From NCBI GenBank assembly GCA_947646735.1, contig CANTFK010000344.1, positions 1 through 11,894 of the forward strand: a stretch of 11,894 nucleotides of DNA, in the 5' to 3' direction. The notes under the pieces were generated by a model. The model saw nothing but the letters and a program-made list of their open reading frames with translations. It had not been told where the DNA came from and ran no database searches. Position 1 is the first letter of the stretch. Every line of letters starts with the position of its first letter. Below are positions 1 through 8,287 of this stretch, piece after piece. The translations under genes and the position numbers were made by a program. The DNA comes from Peronospora farinosa. Taxonomy: Eukaryota; Oomycota; Peronosporomycetes; Peronosporales; Peronosporaceae.

Positions 1-80
1 GTTGATCACGATCGTCGATCACACCTGTTGATCACGATCGTTGATCACACTTGTTGATCACGATCGACGATTGCGATCGA
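1..80. repeat. 26-bp palindrome-rich tandem repeat, about 2.7 copies
   Basis: Units start at 1, 27 and 53 and each opens with GTTGATCACGATCG. Units one and two differ at two positions (CGTCG/CGTTG in the middle and CT/TT at the end); the third decays after about 14 bases. Each unit nests the palindromes TGATCA and CGATCG. It touches the window edge, so the array may be longer. It could be part of an LTR or 5' leader of block A; this is inference. Confidence 0.8.
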
Positions 81-450
81 GCGATCTCCCACCCTGATCG
101 TCATCACAGCCGCGTAATCCTCGGCCAACCATGGCCATTCACATGATCGATCCAGAGAAGCTATCATTCCAATACAATAGCCAAGTATGAACTATGCGAT
201 CATTCATCGATATATCTTGATCGCTCCCATACAATATCCAAGTATAATCCATAGGATATGACTTCCGCCGTGTAAGTGGTCAACATTATAATCACTTTCG
301 ATATTGTCGATCAAATTTTCTTGATTGACTTCACCACATCAGCGGCTGAAGGATCGCCACAGACGCGTGCAAAAAAAAAGATCCCCGGATCATCAGCGTT
401 TTGGGAGGGGCGCAGATGAGAAGAAATGAGAGGAAGATCAAGAGATTACT
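81..450. other. Non-coding 5' region of block A
   Basis: AT-rich leader between the 26-bp repeats and the first gag-like coding. It holds the 28-bp direct repeat, many GATC sites and a run of nine A at 371-379. Presumably it is LTR and/or 5' untranslated DNA of the block A element. I could not place a TG...CA LTR pair, a TATA box or a primer-binding site with confidence. Confidence 0.4.
173..257. repeat. Imperfect 28-bp direct repeat, 57-bp spacing
   Basis: The stretch 173-200 (TACAATAGCCAAGTATGAAC and the eight bases after it) is repeated at 230-257 with about six changes. The start-to-start distance is 57 bp, but the bases between do not align well. It lies in the AT-rich non-coding leader of block A and may be an LTR or enhancer-like repeat. 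No function can be assigned. Confidence 0.6.
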
Positions 451-1392
451 TTGGAAGAAAAACCTCTATCCCCTCCCCAGGTCCCTTCGGGGACCCATGC
501 GAGTCACGTTGCCAAACAGGATTCGCCAGATAAAAATCTTTCGACCAAAACTAAAAGAGTTTTATCTAAAACTATTCCTGCAAAACCGACGAAGAAAGAT
601 TCGAAGAATATACGGTTGCAGATGAAGGCGCCACGAGCCGATCATGAAATTCAAGGGAAGAAATCGGCCTATCGCAGCATTCAAGAAAAGAAGTCGACAA
701 ATCAGGTATCGAAAACTGAAAACCCTAACATGGAAGAACTGGAAAGGTGTTTCTATTGAAAACGTTATTGTCAAGCGACCCAGTACTGAGAATTTTGAAG
801 CCGAAGCTGATTGGGTCATTACAAGGGCCGGTATCAGCCCCAAAAGAAACTTCAAACCAGCTGGAAGCGATCCGTCGTGTTATGGAACTAATGAAGGAAG
901 CCGGACTCACCGCTGGAGCGTTTGATGCGCAAACACTGCTAGAATGCGATCACTATTAAGTGATTAAGGAAGGATGATCGCTGTTCGAAAAATTAATTCC
1001 TCTTACTGGAAGACGTTATGTGGCCGATCAGGCGATCACGCCGACCGCCGAAGCATACCATACTGGATCGTCTCAGTATGCGTCAGCAAAATCAGAAGCA
1101 GAAGATTCAGAGGAGTCGATCTGTATTCAACGGATGTCACTGGGACCGTCAAACGGTGCCAGTCAAGACCGAAGCGCGATCGACAAATGCGCCCACGGAT
1201 CGACAAGCGAATCCGATTGGATCAGGGCAACTAAATTCATGTTTCGAAGCCGCCATGAAAAAGTACGAGGAAGATCAACGGATATTAGCCCAGCAAAGTG
1301 CTAATCGATCAAGGATCCAGACTACTCCTCAAGAAAGACATATTCCAGATGTGGAGATGGAGTCGGTTGGATCGCGTCAGTCGATCAAATAA
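451..1392 (+). pseudogene. Broken N-terminal gag region of block A
   Basis: A low-complexity, Lys/Ser/Gln-rich coding trace precedes the gag core and shifts frame several times. Frame 1 (451-759) gives a Lys/Ser-rich disordered stretch. Frame 3 (about 800-957) gives the more structured EAIRRVMELMKEAGLTAG before a TAA at 957-959. Frame 3 resumes after a TGA at 974-976, and frame 1 (about 1080-1390) ends in FEAAMKKYEEDQRILAQQSA and a TAA at 1390-1392. This matches the usual poorly conserved N-terminus of Gypsy Gag, which contributes to the RNA-packaging shell. Assignment is by position and composition only, since no family motif is visible; the start codon cannot be chosen. Confidence 0.45.
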
Positions 1393-2528
1393 TTTCGATT
1401 TGCTTGATCTGGGACTGGAAGACTCAAGGCGACCATTGGTGGCAGCAGCGGAAGCTATGCTTAATGGTGGAATCACTGCGCAGCGAATTCGGATATCGGC
1501 GATCGCAGATCAGAAGATTTACCGGACGAGACCGAGATGAAGATCGAGCCAGAAGCTGGATCAGCAGGGTCAAGTCTGCTTTCCTACGTGACCAGGCTCC
1601 TGACGCGAAAAAGTGCCTCGTAATGGTCGATTTGCTGACGGGGCCAGCACGAAATTGGTATAGCCAGCTAAGCCGATCGAATCGCCATAATTAGAAATCT
1701 CTATTGGAATTTTTTATGATTCAGTATGGAGGATACGGCGTATCCGTCGGAAGACAATACTACCACGCAAGGAAGCAGCCGAATGAGACTCCATTGGAAT
1801 ATCTTTATCGATTACATGTGGTGGCGATACGAGCAAAGATATCGATTCGAGAAGGAAAACCTGCCACAAGATAAGAACAGGTGGAACACTTTATCGAGTC
1901 ATTAGATGATCGTGATTTGGCAAAGCAGTTGACTCTATTAAGGTTGGACGATGCTGACGACATGGAGGAAACTTTACGTGCCTATTAACGCATTGAGAGT
2001 CGTCAAGGCAAAGCATCGATGGGATCGAGAATATTTCGCCAGCGATCAGCTCCTGTGCCCGATCAAGCATCATCAAAACCGACTCGTGCAGTGAGAGCGA
2101 TAAATATCGAAAACGGTAACTATGGATCAGGGTCGGAATCAAGTGAATTAGACGCGGAAGTTAAACTTCATCGTATGTTTGTAGCGGCAACACCGGATCA
2201 GGCGGAGAAGCCAAAAGAAAACCGCGATTGCCAGAATGCGACCGATCAAGGTAAAAGTCATAATCGTGTCGATCCACCAAGATCCTGTACCCATTGCGGA
2301 TCGAGGAAACATGACGATCGCGGATGTTGGAAGCGGTTGACCTGTCAGAAATGTGGGCGCAAAGGACATCCTTCAGACAAGTGTTTTTTCGTGTGTACTG
2401 CCTGTGGAGAGATGCACGAAGGAGGAAAATGCCCGATGGAAGAATTTTATAATCTAATTCGCCAATGGTACGTGCCGACCAAGCATGCTGGGATGCTCCC
2501 GCCGAAAGCGGAAGAGATGTTAAACTAG
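1393..2528 (+). pseudogene. gag: Gag core and nucleocapsid zinc knuckles of block A (broken)
   Basis: Gag forms the cytoplasmic virus-like particle and binds the element RNA. Frame 2 up to about 1515 (QRIRISAIADQ) passes to frame 3 (FTGRDRDEDRARSWISRVKS), which continues to LLTGPARNWYSQL, the typical Retrotrans_gag signature. Frame 3 then runs on through three single stops (TAG 1692-1694, TAA 1872-1874, TAA 1986-1988) with coherent gag sequence such as ETPLEYLYRLHVVAIRAKI. The nucleocapsid part has three zinc knuckles at 2286-2432: CTHCGSRKHDDRGC and CQKCGRKGHPSDKC fit CX2CX4HX4C exactly, and CTACGEMHEGGKC has CX2CX3HX4C. The frame closes with TAG at 2526-2528, but similar coding continues beyond it, so this stop may also be a lesion in a gag-pol fusion. 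Confidence 0.85.
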
Positions 2529-2718
2529 GACGCTCGCCAGGTTGGATTCTGGTACGAGCCGAGCGTTCTAGGCTCTGCATTTATGCATGTGTTAAAAAAG
2601 ATCAGTGGATCAGGAGATTAACAAGCGAATTGATCCGATCAATACATGTGGAGATTCAAAATTTCTGCGTTCTGTATCCAGTATCAAAAGGGTGGATAAA
2701 TATGCCAGATAGCCTGCT
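2529..2718 (+). pseudogene. Gag-protease connector of block A (broken)
   Basis: After the TAG at 2526 the gag frame stays readable to a TAA at about 2618-2620 (DARQVGFWYEPSVLGSAFMH). Coding-like sequence then moves to frame 1 (from 2620, NKRIDPINTCGDSKFLRS) and crosses a TAG at 2710-2712 before joining the protease in that same frame. This continuity suggests gag and pol were once one long reading frame. The assignment is by position, with no recognised domain. Confidence 0.45.
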
Positions 2719-3343
2719 AAGATGGAGCTCGACTTAGCACCAGGTGAATCACGGGGATTTTGGAAATATCATACCCCAGGGAAGTGGTTCAAGCAGGCCA
2801 AGGCGGTTGGCAAGATCAATAATGAGAAGGCTACTATGCTATTCGATTCTGGAGCCGAAGTCTAGATCGTCGACACCACCTTTGCTCGTAAGGTAAGGAT
2901 GTGTCATTGACGAGAGCCAAAAGCAAGAATGTATTGGAATTGGTGAGACAACGTATATGACGGAAGGACTTACCAAGATCAAGATCACATTGAACGGATC
3001 AATAGTATATTATTTCGATATCTGGGTGGGTGATCAAGTTGGTCAAGAAGCGATCTTGGGTATGGATTTTATGGTCCCGGCTGGATTTGGCAGATGGAAG
3101 TCTTTGTTTACCAGATGAATTCAAAATCACTTGGCTGGGCGAAGACCGCCGTATTGATCGAATATGCAGCCGATCGCGATCAACGATCTGCATGTGGTAA
3201 TTCCAGTGGGTGGATCAACCGAAATAAAGATTGGTAATGGTGCCCCGAAAGCTAAGCTTTGGGTAAGGAGAGATCAAAAATGGATACCGACTATGACTAC
3301 CGGACCGGGCCGGATTAAATATTTGCAGCTGAAAATTGAGTGA
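2719..3343 (+). pseudogene. Retroviral-type aspartic protease of block A (broken)
   Basis: The protease would cut the Gag-Pol polyprotein inside the particle. Frame 1 gives KMELDLAPGESRGFWKYHTP and then the active-site segment TMLFDSGAEV, with the catalytic Asp codon at 2845-2847, followed at once by a TAG at 2863-2865. Coding moves to frame 2 by about 2909 and includes the flap and second-half signature EAILGMDFMVPAG (3047-3085). It then passes to frame 3 (LDLADGSLCLPDEF, from 3081) and back to frame 2 near 3155-3161 (MQPIAINDLHVVIPVGGSTE), ending at TGA 3341-3343. At least three frame changes plus one stop make it non-functional. DSGA and ILGMDF identify the family securely. Confidence 0.85.
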
Positions 3344-4011
3344 ATCGAGAGGTAATTCTAAATCACTGATCTCCTTTAGGTTGGTGTATGGATATGGATA
3401 TGGTACCTCGATCACCTGGATATGTTTCGGTTGGATCGCGCCGTTATGATGAGTGGCAAACTCTGGCCTATGAAGCAACCACAGGTCGGAAGGAAGAGCT
3501 CCCGAAGGAGCAGAAAGGACCGTTGGTTGATCACCCGTCGTATCCTACACCAGCTAAGATATTAACCCGCTCAAGAAAAGAAGAGATTGAGAAGATCACG
3601 AACGCTGACGAGATCGCGCCACAAACTTGCGAAGTAACGATTAAGGACGGCGAAACTCAAGGTCAAATCGATGACCAAGATCACTTGGATAGGGAAGATT
3701 ATCATTCGGCAGAAATGCCTTTTGTGATCATTACGGTCATAGTCGAGAACAGTGTGATCCCCGAAAGTAAAGGAAATGATCCGGAACAAGATCGATCAGA
3801 TAAGGCAATCGAGGATCTAAAGAAGATTGGGACGGACAAAAAAGATCAAGAATTTTCGGATCTAGAACAGAAAACGTCGCATCAAGAATGCAACAAAGCC
3901 ATTACAGTTGTGATCGATGAGATACCAACAGAAGATGCATTGTCAAAAGATTTGGTATATAGTTACGAAAGCGGTGAGCTGTTCGATGAAACTTATATCA
4001 ACACATGGTGA
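3344..4011 (+). pseudogene. Acidic protease-RT linker of block A
   Basis: Frame 1 is open from about 3376 and from the first ATG at 3388 gives a 207-residue Asp/Glu/Lys-rich, probably disordered segment with no recognised domain. Its start (GYVSVGSRRYDEWQTLAYEA) matches the block C sequence near 11765-11830 (GFVSVGSRRYAEW, then NLAYQATT), so it is a pol segment between protease and RT and not a separate gene. It is one of the few long unbroken stretches in block A. It ends by a frame change at 4005-4011, because RT-side coding starts in frame 3 at about 4005. A short GGATAT repeat sits at its start (3385-3400). Confidence 0.75.
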
Positions 4012-5241
4012 TTTTACCAAAAATTGTTACGCCTACAGTGGAGGTTGCTATCGAGGATAAACATGTTGGCGATCCTGGAGTACCGCTGACAGAGGAGCAG
4101 GATAAGTTACGACAATTAATCTGGAAAAACCGCCACTTGCTCATCGGAAAAAGCAATGTTCTACCCTCGCGGCGCGTGGAGCGGTTTGTGATGTTGATGT
4201 TGGAGGAGCAAACCCGATCGCGCAAAGAGTACGGAGGGTGGCACCCAAGTTTCAGGAAAAATTAGCAGATTTGATCAAGGGGTTATTATCTGCCAAGATT
4301 ATTCGATCATCGACATCACCATGGGCTTCGCCAATCGTGGTAATTATTAAGAAGAATGGCGAAGATATCCGATTATGTATCGATTATCGTAGGTTGAATC
4401 AGCTGACCCGATTGATGGTATATCCTATGGCACTGATCAGTGAATTACTGCAGAACATGGATAAAGCTATGTGGTACTGTTCTCTGGATATGGCGAGTGG
4501 ATCTTGGGTGGTTGAGATGACGGATGGAGCAAAGGAGATCGCTGCATTTATTACACCGTCTGGATTATATAAATATTTGCTTATGCCTTTTGGCCTGAAG
4601 AATGCTCCTCAGATTCACAATGCCTTATATGGATTTATGAAAATTAAGAGAAACCCTGATTCGACCACTACTGAATCATCAAGACCGATTGATGTGTTTA
4701 CCGAAGGTGAACCAGATACCGATCCGAGACCATCAGTATTAGGTCGGCGGTCGTATATCGATGACATATTTATACCCGCCACGTCGTGGGACACTCTGTA
4801 TCACAAAGTGGAACGATTGTTAGATGCATGCAATAGGTGGAATGGATCGATCAGTGTGGCCAAACGTTTCTGGAGAGGTCGTAAAGTGGAATACCTGGGC
4901 CATCAATTCTCGCTTGAAGGTTTGGAAGCTCATCCAAAAGATTTGGGATCGCTTGTGAATATTCCATTCCCTCAAAATTTGCGATAGATGCAATCATTTT
5001 TGTAAAGTCTGAATTACTACAGTCGGTTTTTAAAGACTTTGCAACTTATGCATCGGTGCTATATGAGCTACGGGAAGCAGATTTCCATAAGATCAGCCGT
5101 GCTAGTGATGCTCAGATGTCCAGTACTGATGTTGGACAGAAGTGCGATCCACTTTTAAAAGTTGGGGACGGTCACGATCTGGATATTAGTACCGGGGACG
5201 ATCAGGATCCGAGGGCAGGAATCGATGGGAGAAAGCCATAA
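4005..5241 (+). pseudogene. Reverse transcriptase domain of block A (broken)
   Basis: RT copies element RNA into DNA. The N-terminal part is in frame 3 (4005 to about 4168), then frame 2 from about 4169 (AARGAVCDVDVGGANPIAQR). Frame 2 then carries the RT core: LCIDYRRLNQLTR, the catalytic SLDMASG, LMPFGLKNAPQI and YIDD at 4754-4765. A five-codon deletion follows APQI relative to block C (IYQRLLDNALYGF versus IHNALYGF). The roughly 30-residue insert before YIDD is present. Stops occur at 4985-4987 (TAG) and 5003-5005 (TAA, within MQSFL*SLNYYSRFL), with a change to frame 1 near 5040. The thumb/connection trace runs on to 5241. Confidence 0.9.
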
Positions 5242-5621
5242 TCGTATTCACCCTGTTGAAAGCTAAAATAGCTGCAACGCCGATCTTGAAACATTTTGAT
5301 CAGGACAGACCGCCTGTGATCGTGGTACATGCCAGCAAATGGGCGATATCGGCTGCATTACTACAAGAACATGAAGGAATATATTGGCCTGTTACTTTCT
5401 TAAGTCGTACGTTAAAGCCAAACGAAATTAACTACGGAATGGTGGATAAAGAGGTCTTGGCCCTCCTTCGGATACTGGATATTTGCTACACGATGCTCGT
5501 TTCACGTGAGATCACTGTGCTTACGCGATATTCAACGATGGCTTGGTTTTTACAATCTTCTGGTCTCAATGGAAGATTAGAAAGATGGGCTGCGCTCCTT
5601 TCAATCTGGACGATGGAAATC
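5226..5621 (+). pseudogene. First (Gypsy-type) RNase H of block A, truncated, catalytic Asp lost
   Basis: Frame 3 from 5226 (WEKAIIVFTLLKAKIAATPI) gives a Gypsy RNase H that matches block C through SRTLKPNEINYGMVDKEVLALL and ends at WAALLSIWTMEI, about 5620. The family normally has DAS at the first catalytic Asp; here it is HAS (CAT at 5328-5330). The later TDH motif is TRY (Arg codon 5526-5528). The KE glutamate remains. The domain stays readable for about 130 codons, so loss of the catalytic residues does not look like random decay alone. Beyond 5621 the sequence changes to block B. Confidence 0.82.
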
Positions 5622-5969
5622 TGCCGAAGGTCGCCTGCCAACGGGTTCAACACCAGAAACAGCTGGCCGTAGCTCGGAGCGCCGCGGCTAGATCTGCCTC
5701 GCCTAAGACTAAGGTCCCAGCACCTTCAAGGACTAAAAGATCTCGGTCTCCTGCTGCCGAAGTTCCGGCCCCTTCCACATCGAAGAAGCGTCGGACTACC
5801 CCTACCCCATGTTTCTTTGAAGACGAGTCCAGTAGCAGCGATGAGTCTCTACTAGCGGCGATGGCTCGGTCACGTGCCTCTCGTCGTCGTTGTAGCCCGG
5901 TGGCTTCTGTGGGTAAACCCGCTCCAGAGGTGGTAGACTTGTCTCGTAAACCGACATCCGGCCCTTCTT

Positions 5970-6265
5970 CAAAGTCCGTGAGATCTACTGGGACACCTAA
6001 GTCCGGTCCTCTCCTCAAGTCAACGGAGTCCAAACCGGCGGGGTCCACTGGGACACCCAAGTCCAGTACTTTCCCAACATCAACGGAGTCCAAACCGGCG
6101 GGGTCCACTGGGAAACCAAAGCCCAGTCCTCCTCCCAAACCGGCAAGGTCCACTGGGAAACCAAAATTCAAGCCTCTTCCTTAACCGGCAAGGTCCACTG
6201 GGAAACTAGCGTCCAATCCTCTTCCTAAATCGGCGGGGCCCACTGGGAAACCAATGTACAAGCCT
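5970..6265 (+). repeat. In-frame tandem repeats, 60-bp then 45-bp period
   Basis: The core T(C/T)CACTGGGA-like element recurs at 5984, 6044, 6104, 6149, 6194 and 6239, giving spacings of 60, 60, 45, 45 and 45 bp. These encode 20-residue units of the type KSTESKPAGSTGTPKS and 15-residue units of the type PKPARSTGKPK, which lack a five-residue block (STESK). Every step is a multiple of three, so reading frame is kept. One unit has TAA (6182-6184) where the preceding unit has AAA. Confidence 0.9.
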
Positions 6266-6438
6266 CCTCCCATAGTACAGACGTCACCTGCTGCTTCCCC
6301 CAGCTGTGAAAAGACGCCCACGCCTCATTCCGACCTGTTCATCCAGCTTTTTGGTCATTCCGAGTCCGATACTGAGAGTCACGACTCTGATGATCAAGGG
6401 GTGCCAGCATACAAAGGTCCTGCTGGTTCCAACGCCTG

Positions 6439-6464
6439 GGGCGTATCCATTCCGGGATACGCCC
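6439..6464. repeat. Perfect 10-bp inverted repeat, 6-nt loop
   Basis: GGGCGTATCC (6439-6448) is followed after six bases by its exact reverse complement GGATACGCCC (6455-6464). With a one-base bulge the stem extends by CTG/CAG. It lies inside the block B coding trace (encoding WGVSIPGYAQ), so it may be a coincidence of coding sequence or a small structural element. Confidence 0.75.
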
Positions 6465-7188
6465 AGCCGAGCGTGTTCAAGACCGAAGATGTTGCCCCAT
6501 GGCCCGTTTCTATGGTGGGTCCCCTTGCGATTACGCAATTAAGCGTGAAGGACCTGCGGTCCCGCGTGACCCTTCCGGCTTCGTGGATGAGTCCGGGCCC
6601 CCCTTCAGACAAAAGATCCAAGGACCGCCTGGGCGAGACTAATGGTCTCGTAACGGAATCTCAGCTCCGGCTGTTGATGAACTCGCGCCCATGGGAGAAG
6701 CAGACGATGTCTGAGTATCCTCTCTCATTCGCCGTAAACGGCTGGTTTGTTGGACTGGTGGCGCTCCACGATGCCTACGTAGACGCATCGCGCCAGAGTT
6801 TGTGGGAGGACCGGCACCGTCTTCATTTCTCCATAGCTCTTCGTTCCGGCAGTGCGTACATCTCCTGAATTTATAACGCAAGGAAGAAACGACGGGCCAA
6901 GGCGACGCAGGCTTGGATGGGAGTGCTGAAGAAGGTCCTGCAAGGGATGTTAGCAGGTCACTGTGACTTGGACATCCTGCTGGGCCCCTTCTTCCAGCCA
7001 GTTACCCCCACGCGTCAACTACCCCAAGGATCAACTTGGAGAGTTCTCAACCGGGGCTGATGAAGGCGCTGCAGGTGGTGGATGATGCCGAACCTTGGCG
7101 CATCTTTTACCACAAGAACATCCACGAGCATCCCGCTTTCGGGGTTTCCCGTCTCCATGGCAAGTTTTATACGCCCGACACCGCCTGA

Positions 7189-7447
7189 AGGTTATCACTA
7201 GCTTTAAGTGTATCCTTAATAAGCTGAGATAATGCCATTTCACCTCGAAATCCCTAGCACATTCTCGATCTTCCTCTTTGATGCCATATCTTAGGTAGTC
7301 CCTCGGTGTCCTCTACAGGTTAGCAATACTTCACTCTTCTTGTTCTGCTGCACTTCTCGAATACATAACTTGACCAATTTCTGTGCATGCAACAAATACC
7401 ACCTCCTTCTTGCATCATCTTGGCCTTCCCAAGATGAACTCTCCCCT
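7189..7447. other. Non-coding stretch; probable 3' UTR / partial 3' LTR of block C
   Basis: This stretch lies between the end of the block B trace and the stop codon of the block C polyprotein (block C reads leftward, so this is its downstream side). I see no coding. Next to the block C stop there is a purine-rich tract on the - strand and a hairpin, as expected around a polypurine tract and LTR start. The matching 5' LTR would lie outside the window, so LTR identity and the B/C junction cannot be fixed. Confidence 0.45.
7415..7437. repeat. Perfect 9-bp hairpin just downstream of the block C stop
   Basis: TCATCTTGG (7415-7423) and CCAAGATGA (7429-7437) are exact reverse complements around a 5-nt loop. 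On the - strand it follows the polyprotein TAG (7450-7448) by about 10 bases. It may be a 3' RNA structure or lie at the inner edge of the LTR. Confidence 0.7.
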
Positions 7448-7449
7448 CT
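7438..7449 (-). other. Candidate polypurine tract of block C
   Basis: Read on the - strand this is AGAGGGGAGAG, an unbroken purine run overlapping the TAG stop of the polyprotein. Gypsy elements use such a tract, next to the 3' LTR, as the primer for second-strand DNA. A second purine-rich candidate (AAGAAGGAGGTGG on the - strand) lies at about 7399-7412, so the choice is not settled. Confidence 0.4.
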
Positions 7450-8287
7450 ACTCCTCATGGCTCTGCATCACCTCAAAACGATTACGAGTGACTTGCCTGC
7501 GTTCGTAGTCCTCAAGTAGTCCACCGCAATTGAGGTCCACCTCGTCTACCCACGACGGATCGGAGTATCCTTTCCATTGCACCAGGTATTCACATTGAAT
7601 ACGACCATACCGAGTTTTCCTTTCCATGTGCTTCTCAAGAATCATCTCCGCTTCATACTCATTGTCTTCCAAATCTGCATCCCAACTATCCGCTGGTAAC
7701 AGGGCTTCGTCAAAATCCACCCGATCTGTTTCGTCCACCACCAACACCGTATTCGGTCTGTCGGGATATTGCCGGACGAGCTTCAACTTCAAAAGGTGCA
7801 CCAACGGGTAAATACGATAATCTGTCCCACTGATATCCAGGCGAGCTGTATGGTCTCCCACCATTTCCCGTACTCGGAATGGCCCATGCCATAGGTGGGC
7901 CAATTTTCGGGCATAGCCTTCCTTGACCCGGTCTAGATACAACCACACCTGAGATTCTGCCTCAACCTTGCTATCCGCCACCTCTTCATTGTGGATCTCG
8001 GCTCGACTTTCCATTGCTGATCGCAATAATTCGCTGACTTGTTCCCTTGCCCGGCGATACTGTCGCTGTACGCTATATCGCCACCGGCGGGGGTCACAGT
8101 CACGCCGCTTGGTACTACTAAGCGATACAGTGGCCTCCAACGTGCTTCGTGCGTCCCAACCGTGCACAAGGTAGAACGGAGTTTCCTTTCGGACCCGGCC
8201 CTGCGCCGTGTTCAGCGCAAATGTGAGCCGTTCCGCATATGCATCCCAATCTCTCTGGTTCACCTCCGACACATACATCTTGATAAC
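7448..8287 (-). pseudogene. Block C integrase C-terminus, GPF module and chromodomain
   Basis: This in-frame continuation of the integrase lies after the TGA at 8288-8290. Numbered from the Met at 8278, residues 1-50 finish the catalytic core (YAERLTFALNTAQ, ETPFYLVHGWD). A charged helical stretch follows (60-110), then the GPY/F module (LAHLWHGPFRVREM, about 126-139) that helps integrase bind DNA. A chromodomain occupies about 207-262. Its three aromatic-cage positions are filled: Tyr208, Trp235 and Tyr238 (in YLVQWKGY). Chromodomains of this type can read methylated histone lysine and steer insertion into heterochromatin. The usual WEP motif after the cage is WVD here. The polyprotein ends at TAG 7448-7450. 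Confidence 0.9.

Larger units (their letters stand above)
1..5621 (+). mobile_element. Block A: old, 3'-truncated Ty3/Gypsy retrotransposon
   Basis: Domains appear in Gypsy order on the + strand: gag core, CCHC zinc knuckles, aspartic protease (DSG), linker, RT (SLDMASG, MPFGL, YIDD) and the first RNase H. Protein similarity to block C ends at about 5620, just after the residues WTMEI, so the second RNase H, integrase, chromodomain and 3' LTR expected from block C are missing. The coding path changes frame at least eight times and crosses at least seven stops, so the copy is dead and old. No clear LTR boundary or tRNA primer-binding site was found in the first 450 bases, so the left limit is uncertain and may lie outside the window. 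The whole block is strikingly rich in GATC, unlike its neighbours. Confidence 0.88.
5621..7188 (+). pseudogene. Block B: unrecognised Ser/Pro/Lys-rich protein with tandem repeats (broken)
   Basis: I do not recognise this family. Frame 2 is open from the junction at 5621 to TAA 6182-6184, then to TGA 6866-6868, then to about 7030. Sequence on both sides of each stop reads as the same kind of protein. The N-terminal half is basic and Ser/Pro-rich, with SKKRR, an acidic FFEDESSSSDESLL and the tandem repeats. The C-terminal half looks folded (SEYPLSFAVNGWFVGLVALH, then IYNARKKRRAKATQAWMGVL after the TGA). Near 7000-7040 coding moves to frame 1 (ALQVVDDAEPWRIFYHKNIH) and ends at TGA 7186-7188. No ATG lies near the junction, so the 5' end is probably missing. 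It could be a gag-like protein of another mobile element or a repeated host family. Composition is GC-richer than block A and not GATC-rich. Confidence 0.6.

Noticed and set aside
1..80. CRISPR array or telomere repeat
   Set aside because: The units are directly adjacent with no spacers, only about 2.7 copies, and the unit is not telomere-like.
1..450. Recognisable 5' LTR with primer-binding site for block A
   Set aside because: I could not find a TG...CA-bounded segment followed by a tRNA-complementary stretch, and no second LTR copy exists in the window for comparison.
562..855. 97-residue open frame on the - strand in the gag leader
   Set aside because: No motif, and the + strand shows the expected gag-like trace in the same place.
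5647..6171. 174-residue open frame on the - strand through the block B repeats
   Set aside because: It is a mirror of the tandem repeats (Gly/Val/Asp-rich). The + strand frame carries coherent coding on both sides of the array and continues to 7188, while the - strand frame has no such continuation.
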